Assembly (NCBI GenBank): GCA_003240625.1
Contig: QFMX01000008.1
Coordinates: 248,001 to 312,000, forward strand
Length of the DNA: 64,000 bases
Reading direction: 5' to 3'
DNA from: Sphingomonas taxi
GTDB taxonomy: Bacteria; Pseudomonadota; Alphaproteobacteria; Sphingomonadales; Sphingomonadaceae
This document shows positions 36,938 through 45,167 of this stretch, piece after piece. A program made the position numbers and the translations under genes. The stretch's first letter is position 1. Each line of letters starts with the position of its first letter. The notes below the pieces were generated by a model that was given only the letters and a program-made list of their open reading frames with translations, was not told the DNA's origin and searched no databases.

Positions 36938-37001
36938 GTTGGCGGGGGTATAGCGGGGCGCGGGTTAATTGGGGGTGAGTGTGGGGGGCTCCCCTAGCTT
37001 T

Positions 37002-37105
37002 CCACCCCGGCGGAGGCCGGGGCCCAATTGGAAAGGTGGCAATAACGGCTTGCTGCCATCCTCTAGCAACATTCCCCAATTGGGCCCCGGCCTTCGCCGG
37101 GGTGG
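37002..37105. repeat. Family A palindromic repeat unit (A4)
   Basis: Arms CCACCCCGGCGGAGGCCGGG and CCCGGCCTTCGCCGGGGTGG, with the internal GGAAAGGTGGCAATAACGGC that recurs in other family A units. Confidence 0.83.
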
Positions 37106-37156
37106 AGGTGACGTTGGGGGCGGCACTTTATGGGGCCGGTGTTTGGCCGCGCTTAC

Positions 37157-37215
37157 CTTGTTTCCCCGCGAAGGCGGGGATCCAGTCTGGGCTCCCGCCT
37201 TCGCGGGAGAACAAG
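37157..37215. repeat. Family B palindromic repeat unit (B5)
   Basis: A 59-bp inverted repeat (CTTGTTTCCCCGCGAAGGCG to CGCCTTCGCGGGAGAACAAG), nearly identical to unit B3. Confidence 0.83.
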
Positions 37216-37262
37216 GACGGGCGGGCGTCTTGCTGGTTTCGGGTGGCTCGACCGGGTCACCT

Positions 37263-37362
37263 CCCCCGCGAAGGCCGGGGTCCGATGGGGGGACCTGCAT
37301 AACGGAACGCAGCCCGCCGTTATTGCCACCTTTCCACCTGGCCCCGGCCTCCGCCGGGGTGG
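37263..37362. repeat. Family A palindromic repeat unit, inverted copy (A5)
   Basis: Arms CCCCGCGAAGGCCGGGG and CCCCGGCCTCCGCCGGGG. The internal CCGTTATTGCCACCTTTCC is the reverse complement of the middle of unit A4, so this copy is inverted. Confidence 0.8.
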
Positions 37363-37409
37363 TGTTCTTTTCGGGAGCGGCGGGATTCGGAGGCCCCGCT
37401 GCCGCTCGA

Positions 37410-38234
37410 TCAGATCCGCTTCGTGCCCGGGTACGCGAACAGCACGTCTGCGTCCGCGCTCGTCGAGACCGTCTCGCTACCGGTCATCGTCGCGCATTCG
37501 CCGGCCTTGAACGCAACGCCGGCGACATCGCCCGAGCCGGTGATCGGGATCACCCAGCCGGTCGTACCCTCGGGCAAATTGACGACGTGGTCGCCGCCCT
37601 TCCACCGTTCGAGCACGAATTTCGGTCCCTCGACCATGATCGTACGGCCGGTCTCGATCTCGATCGGCGGCGCGACGGGGACGTAAGGCGTGGGATCGGC
37701 GACGTCGACGCCGTCGTCGAGGTGCAGCTCGCGGTCGCTGCCGTAGTCGTAGAGGCGGTAGGTCGTCTCGGAATTCTGCTGGACCTCGATCACGGTCAGG
37801 CCGCCGCCGATCGCGTGGATCGTGTCGGACGCGCAGTACATGAAGTCGCCCGGCTTGACCGGCTTCCAGTCGAGCTTGTCCTCGATCGTTCCGTCGATCG
37901 CCGAGGCGCGCAGTTCGTCCTTCGACATCGGCTGCTTCGTGCCGACCGCGATCGTCGATGTGGGCTCGGCGGCGAGGATCGTCCAGCACTCGTCCTTGCC
38001 GCGCGGCAGGCCGCGCTCGTGCGCCTGGTCGTCGTCGGGATGGACCTGAACCGACAGCTTCTGCGACGTGAACAGGTATTTGATCAGCAGGTCGGGCGTC
38101 GTGTTGCCGGGCTCCTGGAACCAGACTTCACCGATTGGCGGCGAGCCCGCGGCCGGATCCTCGAAACCAGGCCAGAGCGTGTCGCGACCCCAGGGCTTTT
38201 CGACGCGGTGGGTGTGCAACAATGTGGCCGGCAT
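37410..38234 (-). CDS. manA: Mannose-6-phosphate isomerase, class I
   Basis: The enzyme interconverts mannose-6-phosphate and fructose-6-phosphate for GDP-mannose and glycan supply. The 274 residues from ATG 38234 begin MPATLLHTHRVEKPWGRDTL. The zinc ligands are in SVQVHPDDDQAHERG and SDTIHAIGGGLTVIEVQQNSETTYRLYDYG. The short length is typical of the alphaproteobacterial class I form, not the fused ManC type. Its product could feed the neighbouring glycosyltransferase; that is a guess from proximity. Confidence 0.93.
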   Translation of the reverse strand: MPATLLHTHRVEKPWGRDTLWPGFEDPAAGSPPIGEVWFQEPGNTTPDLLIKYLFTSQKLSVQVHPDDDQAHERGLPRGKDECWTILAAEPTSTIAVGTKQPMSKDELRASAIDGTIEDKLDWKPVKPGDFMYCASDTIHAIGGGLTVIEVQQNSETTYRLYDYGSDRELHLDDGVDVADPTPYVPVAPPIEIETGRTIMVEGPKFVLERWKGGDHVVNLPEGTTGWVIPITGSGDVAGVAFKAGECATMTGSETVSTSADADVLFAYPGTKRI

Positions 38235-38380
38235 GACATGATCCTCGACGTGAATGACGCAATGGGAATGGAGCGCCAACGCACGACTATTGCCGTGTGA
38301 TCCAGCCGACGGAAAGGCCCAATGCGGGGGTGGCGAAAGGGATTGTTCGCCAAGCCCCGCATACGCTAAGGACAACGCCA

Positions 38381-39325
38381 ATGCGTATCCCCCAGTCTCG
38401 TGCCCTCGCGGTCACGCTCATCGCCGCGCTTGCGCTCCCCATGGCCGGTTGTGCGAGCGGTCGCGCGTCCAAGGGCGACCTGCCCTATGTCGCGCGCGAC
38501 GTGGGCACGCTGTATTCGACCGCCAAGGCGCGGCTCGACCAGGGACGCTACAAGGAAGCAGCCCAGCTGTTCGACGAGGTCGAGCGCCAGCATCCCTATT
38601 CGATCTGGGCACGCCGCGCGCAGATCATGTCGGCGTTCAGCTATTACCTCGCCAAGGACTACACCGCGTCGATCAGCTCGGCGCAGCGCTTTCTGGCGGT
38701 GCATCCGGGTAACCGCGATGCGCCGTACGCCTATTATCTGATCGCGCTCGGCTATTACGAGCAGATCACCGACGTCACGCGCGACCAGAAGATCACCCGA
38801 CAGGCACTCGATTCGCTCGGCGAACTGATGCGCCGCTATCCGAACACGCGCTATGCGTCGGATGCACGGCTGAAGATCGATCTGGTCAACGACCATCTCG
38901 CCGGCAAGGAGATGGAGATCGGGCGGTTCTACGAGACGCGCGGCCAATGGCTCGCGGCGAACGGCCGGTTCCGCACGGTGATCGACAAGTTCCAGCAGAC
39001 CACGCACACCCCGGAAGCGCTGATGCGCCTGACCGAGACGTATCTGGCGCTCGGCGTGCCGGTCGAGGCCGAGAAGGCTGGTGCGGTGCTCGGGCGCAAC
39101 TATCCCGGGACCGACTGGTATCAGCATGCGTACGACCTGCTGAAGAAGAATCAGGTTCCCGCCGTGCCGCCCCTGAAGCCCGGCGAACAGGTCGTGCCTG
39201 TCGGGACCAAGGGTACGCCGTCGGTGATGGTCGAGCTGGACGAGCCGGGTTCGACCCCGACCGGCCCAGCAGAGCGCGCGCCGGCGCCGCGGTCGGCCGG
39301 ACAGCCGTCCAACACCGGGAGCTAA
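38381..39325 (+). CDS. bamD: Outer membrane protein assembly factor BamD
   Basis: BamD is the essential lipoprotein of the BAM complex that folds beta-barrels. The 314 residues from ATG 38381 (AAGGAC upstream) start with a lipoprotein signal ending in LPMAGC. TPR repeats follow (YSTAKARLDQGRYKEAAQLFDEVERQHPYS, SAQRFLAVHPGNRDAPYAYYLIALGYYEQ). The C-terminal 40 residues are a Pro/Gly-rich tail. It is divergent from manA with about 146 bp between. recN follows on the same strand, a common alphaproteobacterial order. Confidence 0.95.
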   Translation: MRIPQSRALAVTLIAALALPMAGCASGRASKGDLPYVARDVGTLYSTAKARLDQGRYKEAAQLFDEVERQHPYSIWARRAQIMSAFSYYLAKDYTASISSAQRFLAVHPGNRDAPYAYYLIALGYYEQITDVTRDQKITRQALDSLGELMRRYPNTRYASDARLKIDLVNDHLAGKEMEIGRFYETRGQWLAANGRFRTVIDKFQQTTHTPEALMRLTETYLALGVPVEAEKAGAVLGRNYPGTDWYQHAYDLLKKNQVPAVPPLKPGEQVVPVGTKGTPSVMVELDEPGSTPTGPAERAPAPRSAGQPSNTGS

Positions 39326-39386
39326 GCGTTCGGTTAGAACATAGGGGGATCGCATTGCGCGCCCGTTCGTCTATGGCGGACATCCT

Positions 39387-41051
39387 ATGCTGACCGAACT
39401 TTCCATTCGCGACGTGGTGCTGATCGAGGCGCTGGATCTGGGATTCGGCGAAGGGCTCGGCGTGCTCACCGGCGAGACCGGGGCGGGCAAGTCGATCCTG
39501 CTCGATGCGCTGGGGCTGGCGCTGGGTGGACGCGGCGACAGTGGGCTGGTGCGGCATGGCGCGGCGCAGGCGGTGGTGACCGCGACCTTCGACGCCCCTG
39601 CCCCTGAATCGCCACTTGCGCTGTTGTTCGGCGAGAACGGGCTGGAGATCGAGCGCGGCGAGCCGCTGATCGTGAAACGGATCGTCAAGGCGGATGGCGG
39701 CAGTCGCGGGTTCGTCAACGACCAGCCGGCGTCGGCGGGGCTGCTGCGCGAGATGGCGCCGCATCTGGTCGAGATCCACGGGCAGCATGACGAGCGCGGG
39801 CTGCTGAATGCGCGCGGGCATCGGGCGTTGCTGGATATTTTCGGGCGGACCGAGCCGGGCGCGACGGCCAAGGCCTATGCGGGGTTTCGCGCGGCCGAGG
39901 CTGAGCTGGCGGCGGCGCGGGCGGATATCGAGACGGCCGCGCGGGATCGCGAGTGGCTGGAGCATACGGTTGCCGAGCTGACCGCGTTGGCGCCGGTCGC
40001 GGGCGAGGAAGAGACGCTGGCGGATACGCGGCGATCGATGCAGCGCGCGGAGAAGATCGCGGACGATCTGGCGGCGATCGACGATTTCCTCGAGGGCAAG
40101 GACGGCGGGATGGCGAAGCTGCGCCAGGCCGCGCGGGTGCTCGAGCGGATCGCGGAGGATCATGTCGCGCTCGGCAATGCGTTGGCGGCGGTCGATCGCG
40201 CGGTGATCGAGGCGTCGGTTGCGGAGGAGAGCCTGCGCGATGCGCGGGCGGAGATGGCGTATGACCCGCGGGCGCTGGAGGATGACGAGGCACGGTTGTT
40301 CGAGCTGAGGGCGATGGCGCGCAAGCACCGCGTTCAGCCGGACGATCTGGCGGCGCTGGCGGACGAGATGCGCGCGCGGCTGGAGCGACTCGATGCGGGC
40401 GAAGGCGGGATCGCGGTGATCGAGGCGCGGGTCGCGGCGGCGCGAAAGGCGTTCGATACGGCGTCGGATGCGCTGACGAAGCGGCGGCTGGCGGCGGCAA
40501 AACGGCTCGACGTGGCGGTGGCGGGGGAACTGGCGCCGCTGAAGCTGGATGCGGCGCGGTTCCAGACGGTGGTGGCGCCGCTTGGTGAAGAGGGCTGGTC
40601 TGCGGCGGGCAAGGACCGCGTCGAGTTCGAGATCTCGACCAACCCAGGCGCGCCGTTCGCAGCGCTGACCAAGATCGCTTCGGGCGGTGAGTTGTCGCGC
40701 TTTATCCTCGCATTGAAGGTGGCGCTCGCGGAAGAGGGCGGCGCGTCGACGATGGTGTTCGACGAGATCGACCGGGGCGTCGGCGGGGCGGTGGCGAGCG
40801 CGATCGGCGAACGACTCGCGCGGCTGGCGCAGAGCACGCAGCTGCTGGTGGTGACGCACAGCCCGCAGGTCGCGGCGCGCGGCGCGAAGCATCTGCTGAT
40901 CGCGAAGAGCAGCGACGGCACGGTCACGCGGACCGGCGTGCGGGCGCTGAGCGAGGAAGAACGCCGCGAGGAGATCGCGCGGATGCTGTCGGGGGCGCAG
41001 ATTACAGACGAGGCGCGGGCTCAGGCGGAGCGGTTGCTGGAGCGGGCTTGA
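39387..41051 (+). CDS. recN: DNA repair protein RecN
   Basis: RecN is an SMC-like ATPase in double-strand-break repair. The 554 residues contain Walker A (GETGAGKSILLDALGLALG), the Q-loop HGQHDE, a central coiled coil (about residues 160-370, Ala/Glu/Arg-rich), the ABC signature SGGELSRFILALK and Walker B (TMVFDEIDRGVGG). The middle is very rich in Ala and Arg, as is usual in high-G+C genomes. It lies 61 bp after bamD. Confidence 0.95.
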   Translation: MLTELSIRDVVLIEALDLGFGEGLGVLTGETGAGKSILLDALGLALGGRGDSGLVRHGAAQAVVTATFDAPAPESPLALLFGENGLEIERGEPLIVKRIVKADGGSRGFVNDQPASAGLLREMAPHLVEIHGQHDERGLLNARGHRALLDIFGRTEPGATAKAYAGFRAAEAELAAARADIETAARDREWLEHTVAELTALAPVAGEEETLADTRRSMQRAEKIADDLAAIDDFLEGKDGGMAKLRQAARVLERIAEDHVALGNALAAVDRAVIEASVAEESLRDARAEMAYDPRALEDDEARLFELRAMARKHRVQPDDLAALADEMRARLERLDAGEGGIAVIEARVAAARKAFDTASDALTKRRLAAAKRLDVAVAGELAPLKLDAARFQTVVAPLGEEGWSAAGKDRVEFEISTNPGAPFAALTKIASGGELSRFILALKVALAEEGGASTMVFDEIDRGVGGAVASAIGERLARLAQSTQLLVVTHSPQVAARGAKHLLIAKSSDGTVTRTGVRALSEEERREEIARMLSGAQITDEARAQAERLLERA

Positions 41052-41077
41052 GGCTTTGACGTACAGCCAACTTCTCT

Positions 41078-41184
41078 CCCCTCCCTGAAAGGGAGGGGCC
41101 GGGGGTGGGTCGGCTTCCGCATATTCGGACGTATGTAGCACAAGCCGACCTACCCACCCCAACCCCTCCCTTCCAGGGAGGGGA
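41078..41184. repeat. Family C palindromic repeat unit (C4)
   Basis: Arms CCCCTCCCTGAAAGGGAGGG and CCCCTCCCTTCCAGGGAGGG with the inner GGGTGGGTCGGCTTCCGC. It lies between the convergent recN and the small secreted protein gene. Confidence 0.82.
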
Positions 41185-41247
41185 GCCGAGATTTCCCGGG
41201 GCGGGGTCAGCTGAAGTCGGCCAGCTTTTCCAAGGGCCTCCGGTTGG

Positions 41248-41586
41248 TCAGGGCATTGCCTGTCGCGGGTGGCCCAGTTGGATCTTCAGCACCGGCACGA
41301 CGATGTAGTCACCGCCGATTTTCCGCAGGCCGTGGAGGGCTCGGCCGCCGAACGCGCCGTCTTCGTGGGTCGCGGCGTGGATCGGCGCCTGTTCGGTATG
41401 GATCATGTCGTCGAGTCCAGCGGCACTGGCGTCGGAGCGCGGCCATAACGATTGCTGGAGCCGGTTGTCGGCGGACGAGCCGTCGTTCCAGTCGTAGCCG
41501 ATCGCTGGGGCCGGTGTGAGGGAGATGCGCTGCGCCGTGGCGGGAGCCGAGCAGAGCATCACGAACAGTGTAACTGCTGTTTTCAT
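41248..41586 (-). CDS. Small secreted hypothetical protein
   Basis: A 112-residue protein starting MKTAVTLFVMLCSAPATAQ, a clear signal peptide with cleavage after TAQ. GGAGGG stands just before the ATG at 41586. The mature part has no recognised domain. It includes ALHGLRKIGGDYIVVPVLKIQ near the C-terminus, which looks like a beta strand pair. Its location is probably periplasmic. Its start lies 17 bp from a family A repeat. Confidence 0.68.
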   Translation of the reverse strand: MKTAVTLFVMLCSAPATAQRISLTPAPAIGYDWNDGSSADNRLQQSLWPRSDASAAGLDDMIHTEQAPIHAATHEDGAFGGRALHGLRKIGGDYIVVPVLKIQLGHPRQAMP

Positions 41587-41602
41587 CGTACCCTCCCCAC
41601 AT

Positions 41603-41706
41603 CCACACCGGCGAAGGCCGGGGCCCAGTTGGGGGAGGTTAGTTGGTGACCTCGGCACTTGGTTACAACGGCCTTGCCAACTGGGCCCCGGCCTTCGCCG
41701 GGGTGG
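41603..41706. repeat. Family A palindromic repeat unit (A6)
   Basis: Arms ACACCGGCGAAGGCCGGGGC and GCCCCGGCCTTCGCCGGGGT with CCCAGTTGGGGG / CCAACTGGG inside, about 104 bp, upstream of the small secreted protein gene. Confidence 0.82.
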
Positions 41707-41740
41707 TGTGATAGGGCGATTGGGGTGGACGACAGGCGCG

Positions 41741-42724
41741 TTACAGCACCCCGCTGCCGCCGGTGGCGGCGAACGCGCTGCCGCTGGTGAAGCTCGTGCC
41801 CGTCTCCGCGAGCGTCACGAACAGCGACGCCAGCTCCGCAGGCTGGCCCGCCCGGCCGAGCGGTGTGTCCTGGCCGAACTCGCCCATCTTGCCCGGCAAC
41901 TGTCCGCCCGCGACCTGGAGCGGCGTCCAGACCGGTCCCGGCGCGACCATGTTGACGCGGATGCCCTTCTTGCCGAGTTGCTTCGCGAGTCCCTTGGTGA
42001 AGATCAGGATCGCACCCTTGGTGGTAGCATAATCGAGCAGTTCCTCCCCCGGATCGACCGAATTCACCGAGCCGGTGTTGATGATCGACGCGCCCGGCTT
42101 CATCAGCGGGATCGCCGCCTTGCAGAGGTGGAACATCGCGTAGACGTTGGTCTTCATCGTCCGATCGAACTGCTCGAAGCTGATTTCGGCGATCGACGCC
42201 TTCGACTGCTGGTAGGCTGCGTTGTTGACGAGGATGTCGAGGCCGCCGAGTTCGCGCGCCGCGCGCGTGATCAGATCGGTGCAGAACTTCGCATCGGTCA
42301 GGTCCCCGGGGATCAGCACGACCTTTCGCCCCTCGGCGCGGAGCAGCTTGGCGACGTCCTGCGCGTCGGGTTCCTCGGTCGGGTAATAATTGATCGCCAC
42401 GTCGGCGCCTTCCCGCGAGAACGCGATGACCGCCGCGCGACCGATGCCCGAGTCGCCGCCGGTGACCAGCGCCTTGCGCCCCGCCAAGCGCCCCGAACCG
42501 CGATAGCTCGCCTCGCCGCAATCGGGGACGGGGCGCATGTCGCGCTGGAGGGCGGGCCATTTCTGGCGCTGTTCGGGGAAAGGCGTCGAAACGAAGCGCG
42601 TCTGCGGATCGGCGAGTTGCGCCTGTCCTGCCCCCTGCCCTTGCGCGAAGGCAGGGGCTGCGGCGGCGGCGAGGCCGGTCACGGCGCCGCCCTTGAAGAG
42701 GTCTCGGCGGCTGGTGTCTGTCAT
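41741..42724 (-). CDS. Tat-exported short-chain dehydrogenase/reductase
   Basis: The 327 residues from ATG 42724 open with a twin-arginine leader (SRRDLFKGGAVTGLAAAAAPAFAQ). An SDR domain follows with cofactor motif GGDSGIGRAA, the NNAAYQ motif, and the Ser-Tyr-x3-Lys catalytic set in NTGSVNSVDPGEELLDYATTKGA. The C-terminal part matches the YghA/YhdF-like long SDRs. Export of an NAD(P)-dependent enzyme is unusual because the cofactor would have to be bound before Tat transport. Its substrate is unknown. A longer open frame to 43816 is an antisense shadow of ligA. Confidence 0.88.
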   Translation of the reverse strand: MTDTSRRDLFKGGAVTGLAAAAAPAFAQGQGAGQAQLADPQTRFVSTPFPEQRQKWPALQRDMRPVPDCGEASYRGSGRLAGRKALVTGGDSGIGRAAVIAFSREGADVAINYYPTEEPDAQDVAKLLRAEGRKVVLIPGDLTDAKFCTDLITRAARELGGLDILVNNAAYQQSKASIAEISFEQFDRTMKTNVYAMFHLCKAAIPLMKPGASIINTGSVNSVDPGEELLDYATTKGAILIFTKGLAKQLGKKGIRVNMVAPGPVWTPLQVAGGQLPGKMGEFGQDTPLGRAGQPAELASLFVTLAETGTSFTSGSAFAATGGSGVL

Positions 42725-42838
42725 GATTGCGTGTCCCGAAAAAATGTCTTGGTATGTCAGCGCGCAAGTCAGGCGAATGTTCACGCCATGTTGATCCAGG
42801 TCTTGTCGAAAGGTGGCGCCCTCCCCTAACCCGGCGCG

Positions 42839-44962
42839 ATGCCCGACCTTCCCGCGACCGAGACCGAAGCCGCCACCGAGCTGGAGACGCTCGCCGCGCA
42901 GATCGCGTATCATAACGCCCGCTATCATACCGACGACGCGCCAGAGATCAGCGATGCCGAGTATGACGCGCTGGTGCGGCGCAATGCGGCGATCGAGGCG
43001 GCGTTCCCGGGCGCGGTGCGGAGCGATTCGCCGAGTCGGACCGTGGGTGCGGCACCTGCCGGGCATCTGGCGAAGGTCGCGCATGCCAAGGCGATGATGA
43101 GCCTCGACAACGCGTTCGCGGACGAGGAGGTCGAGGAATTCGTCGCGCGCGTGCGCCGGTTCCTGAAGCTGGCGGAGGACACGCCGGTGGCGCTGACCGC
43201 GGAGCCGAAGATCGACGGGTTGTCGTGTTCGCTGCGATATGAGGACGGGCGGCTTGTGCAGGCGCTGACCCGCGGTGACGGACAGGTCGGCGAGGACGTC
43301 ACCGCCAATGTCCGCACCATCAACGACATCCCGCAGACCTTGCAGGGTGAGGCCCCCGCGATCTTCGAGGTTCGCGGCGAAGTCTATATGGCGAAGGACG
43401 ACTTCGCTGCGCTCAACGCGCGCCTGCTCGCCGAGGCGGAGGAGACCGGCAAGGATGCACGGCAGTTCGCCAATCCGCGCAACGCCGCCGCGGGGTCGTT
43501 GCGCCAGAAGGATGCGAGCGTGACCGCGAGCCGGACGCTCCGGTTCCTGGCGCACGGTTGGGGCGAGGCGAGCGTCGTACCGGGCGAGACGCAGGCCGAG
43601 GTGGTCGACACCTTGCGCGGCTGGGGCTTCCCGATCGCCGATGGGTTCGCGCGGGTCGAGGGGACGGCGGCGGCGCTCGACGTGTATCGTCGGATCGAAG
43701 CCGAGCGTGCCGACCTCCCGTTCGATATCGATGGCGTCGTCTACAAGGTCGATCGGCTCGACTGGCAAGCGCGACTCGGTCAGGTCGCAAAGGCGCCACG
43801 CTGGGCGATCGCGCACAAGTTTCCCGCCGAGCGTGCGCAGACGGTGCTGGAGAAGATCGACATCCAGGTCGGGCGGACCGGCGCGATGACCCCCGTTGCG
43901 CGGCTATCCCCCGTCACCGTCGGCGGTGTCGTCGTGACCAACGCGACGCTGCATAATGCCGACGAGATCGAGCGGCTCGGCGTCCGGCCGGGCGACCGCG
44001 TGCTCGTCCAGCGCGCCGGCGACGTGATCCCGCAGATCGTCGAGAACCTGACACCAGACGCCGAGCGCGAGGCGTACGTCTTCCCCCACACCTGCCCCGA
44101 ATGCGGGTCCGCCGCCGAGCGCGAGGAAAGCGAGGTCGTCTATCGCTGCACCGGCGGGCTGATCTGCCCGGCGCAGCGGGTCGAGCGGCTGATCCACTTC
44201 GCCTCGCGCCACGCCTTCGACATCGGCGGGCTCGGCCAGACGCTGATCGAGGCCTTCTTCCGCGACGGGTTGATCGAGTCGCCCGCCGACATCTTCCGCT
44301 TGACCGAGGAGCAGCTCGCGGCACGCAAGAAGGACGGGCGCGTGTGGGCGGCGAAGGTGATCGCGGCGATCGAGACCAAGCGGACAATCCCGCTCGACCG
44401 GTTCCTGTTCTCGCTCGGCATCCGCCACGTCGGCGAGATTACTGCGCGCGACCTTGCGCGTCGCTATGTGTCGGCGAAGGCGCTGGGCACGGTGCTGCGT
44501 CACGCGGTGTTCCTGCGCGGGCAGATCGAGCAGGTGATCGGCGAACCCGAGCGGAAGTTCGTGCTCCGCCGCGACAAGTTGCTGGTCGGTGCGATCGAGA
44601 CCGCGGGGATCGGCCCCGAGGTCGCCAGCGCGCTGGTCGGCTTCTGCGCCGAGCCGCACAACCGCCGAGTCGTGTTTGACCTGTTGCGCGAAGTGAAGCC
44701 TGCGGACGTGGTCCACGAAACCCGCGAGTCGCCGGTGACCGGGCAGATCCTGGTCTTCACCGGCAGCCTGGAAACGCTCAGCCGCGACGAGGCCAAGGCG
44801 CAGGCGGAAGCGCTCGGCGCACGTGTCGCCGCGTCGGTATCCAGCAAGACCGGGCTGGTGATCGCAGGGCCCGGCGCGGGCTCGAAACTGAAGAAGGCCA
44901 CCGAACTTGGGATCCGCGTGATCACCGAAGCCGAGTGGGCGGAGCTCGTCGCCGCGAGCTGA
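42839..44962 (+). CDS. ligA: NAD-dependent DNA ligase LigA
   Basis: LigA seals nicks in replication and repair with NAD. The 707 residues have the Ia domain (AYHNARYHTDDAPEISDAEYDALVRR), the adenylation Lys in AEPKIDGLSC, an OB fold (VQRAGDVIPQIVENL), a zinc finger with four Cys (CPEC ... CTGGLIC), helix-hairpin-helix repeats and a C-terminal BRCT domain (GQILVFTGSLETLSRDEAKA to the end). All domains are complete. It diverges from the SDR gene. Confidence 0.96.
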   Translation: MPDLPATETEAATELETLAAQIAYHNARYHTDDAPEISDAEYDALVRRNAAIEAAFPGAVRSDSPSRTVGAAPAGHLAKVAHAKAMMSLDNAFADEEVEEFVARVRRFLKLAEDTPVALTAEPKIDGLSCSLRYEDGRLVQALTRGDGQVGEDVTANVRTINDIPQTLQGEAPAIFEVRGEVYMAKDDFAALNARLLAEAEETGKDARQFANPRNAAAGSLRQKDASVTASRTLRFLAHGWGEASVVPGETQAEVVDTLRGWGFPIADGFARVEGTAAALDVYRRIEAERADLPFDIDGVVYKVDRLDWQARLGQVAKAPRWAIAHKFPAERAQTVLEKIDIQVGRTGAMTPVARLSPVTVGGVVVTNATLHNADEIERLGVRPGDRVLVQRAGDVIPQIVENLTPDAEREAYVFPHTCPECGSAAEREESEVVYRCTGGLICPAQRVERLIHFASRHAFDIGGLGQTLIEAFFRDGLIESPADIFRLTEEQLAARKKDGRVWAAKVIAAIETKRTIPLDRFLFSLGIRHVGEITARDLARRYVSAKALGTVLRHAVFLRGQIEQVIGEPERKFVLRRDKLLVGAIETAGIGPEVASALVGFCAEPHNRRVVFDLLREVKPADVVHETRESPVTGQILVFTGSLETLSRDEAKAQAEALGARVAASVSSKTGLVIAGPGAGSKLKKATELGIRVITEAEWAELVAAS

Positions 44963-45167
44963 AGCAGAGTCCGATCGCCTTTGGTTCCATCCCGGCCGAA
45001 ACGGTTCCACTGCGTGGCTTTTTTGCAACGCAGCGAAACGGAGTTCGTTCGTGACACTTCCCGACTCGCCAATGTCACAGAACCGAAATATCCCGCGTGC
45101 AGGGGCACGGATGTCCGGTGGGAAAGCCGACATTCAGAGCTACGGGCTCTAAGGGGACATTATTCAG

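Larger units (their letters stand above)
36938..37409. other. Repeat cluster filling a 472-bp gap
   Basis: Three palindromic units (A4, B5, A5) stand in tandem between manA and the glycosyltransferase gene. No gene is seen. Open frames here are translated repeats. Confidence 0.65.

Noticed and set aside
36938..37409. Possible CRISPR array because of repeated palindromes with spacers
   Set aside because: The units differ in family and spacing, are not direct repeats of constant length, and no cas gene is present.
38886..41162. 758-codon open frame on the minus strand opposite bamD and recN
   Set aside because: Shadow of recN. It begins in a repeat and has Arg/Pro-rich low-complexity content.
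42725..43816. Extension of the Tat-SDR frame upstream to 691 codons
   Set aside because: The extra part is antisense to ligA. The Tat leader starting at 42724 marks the real start.
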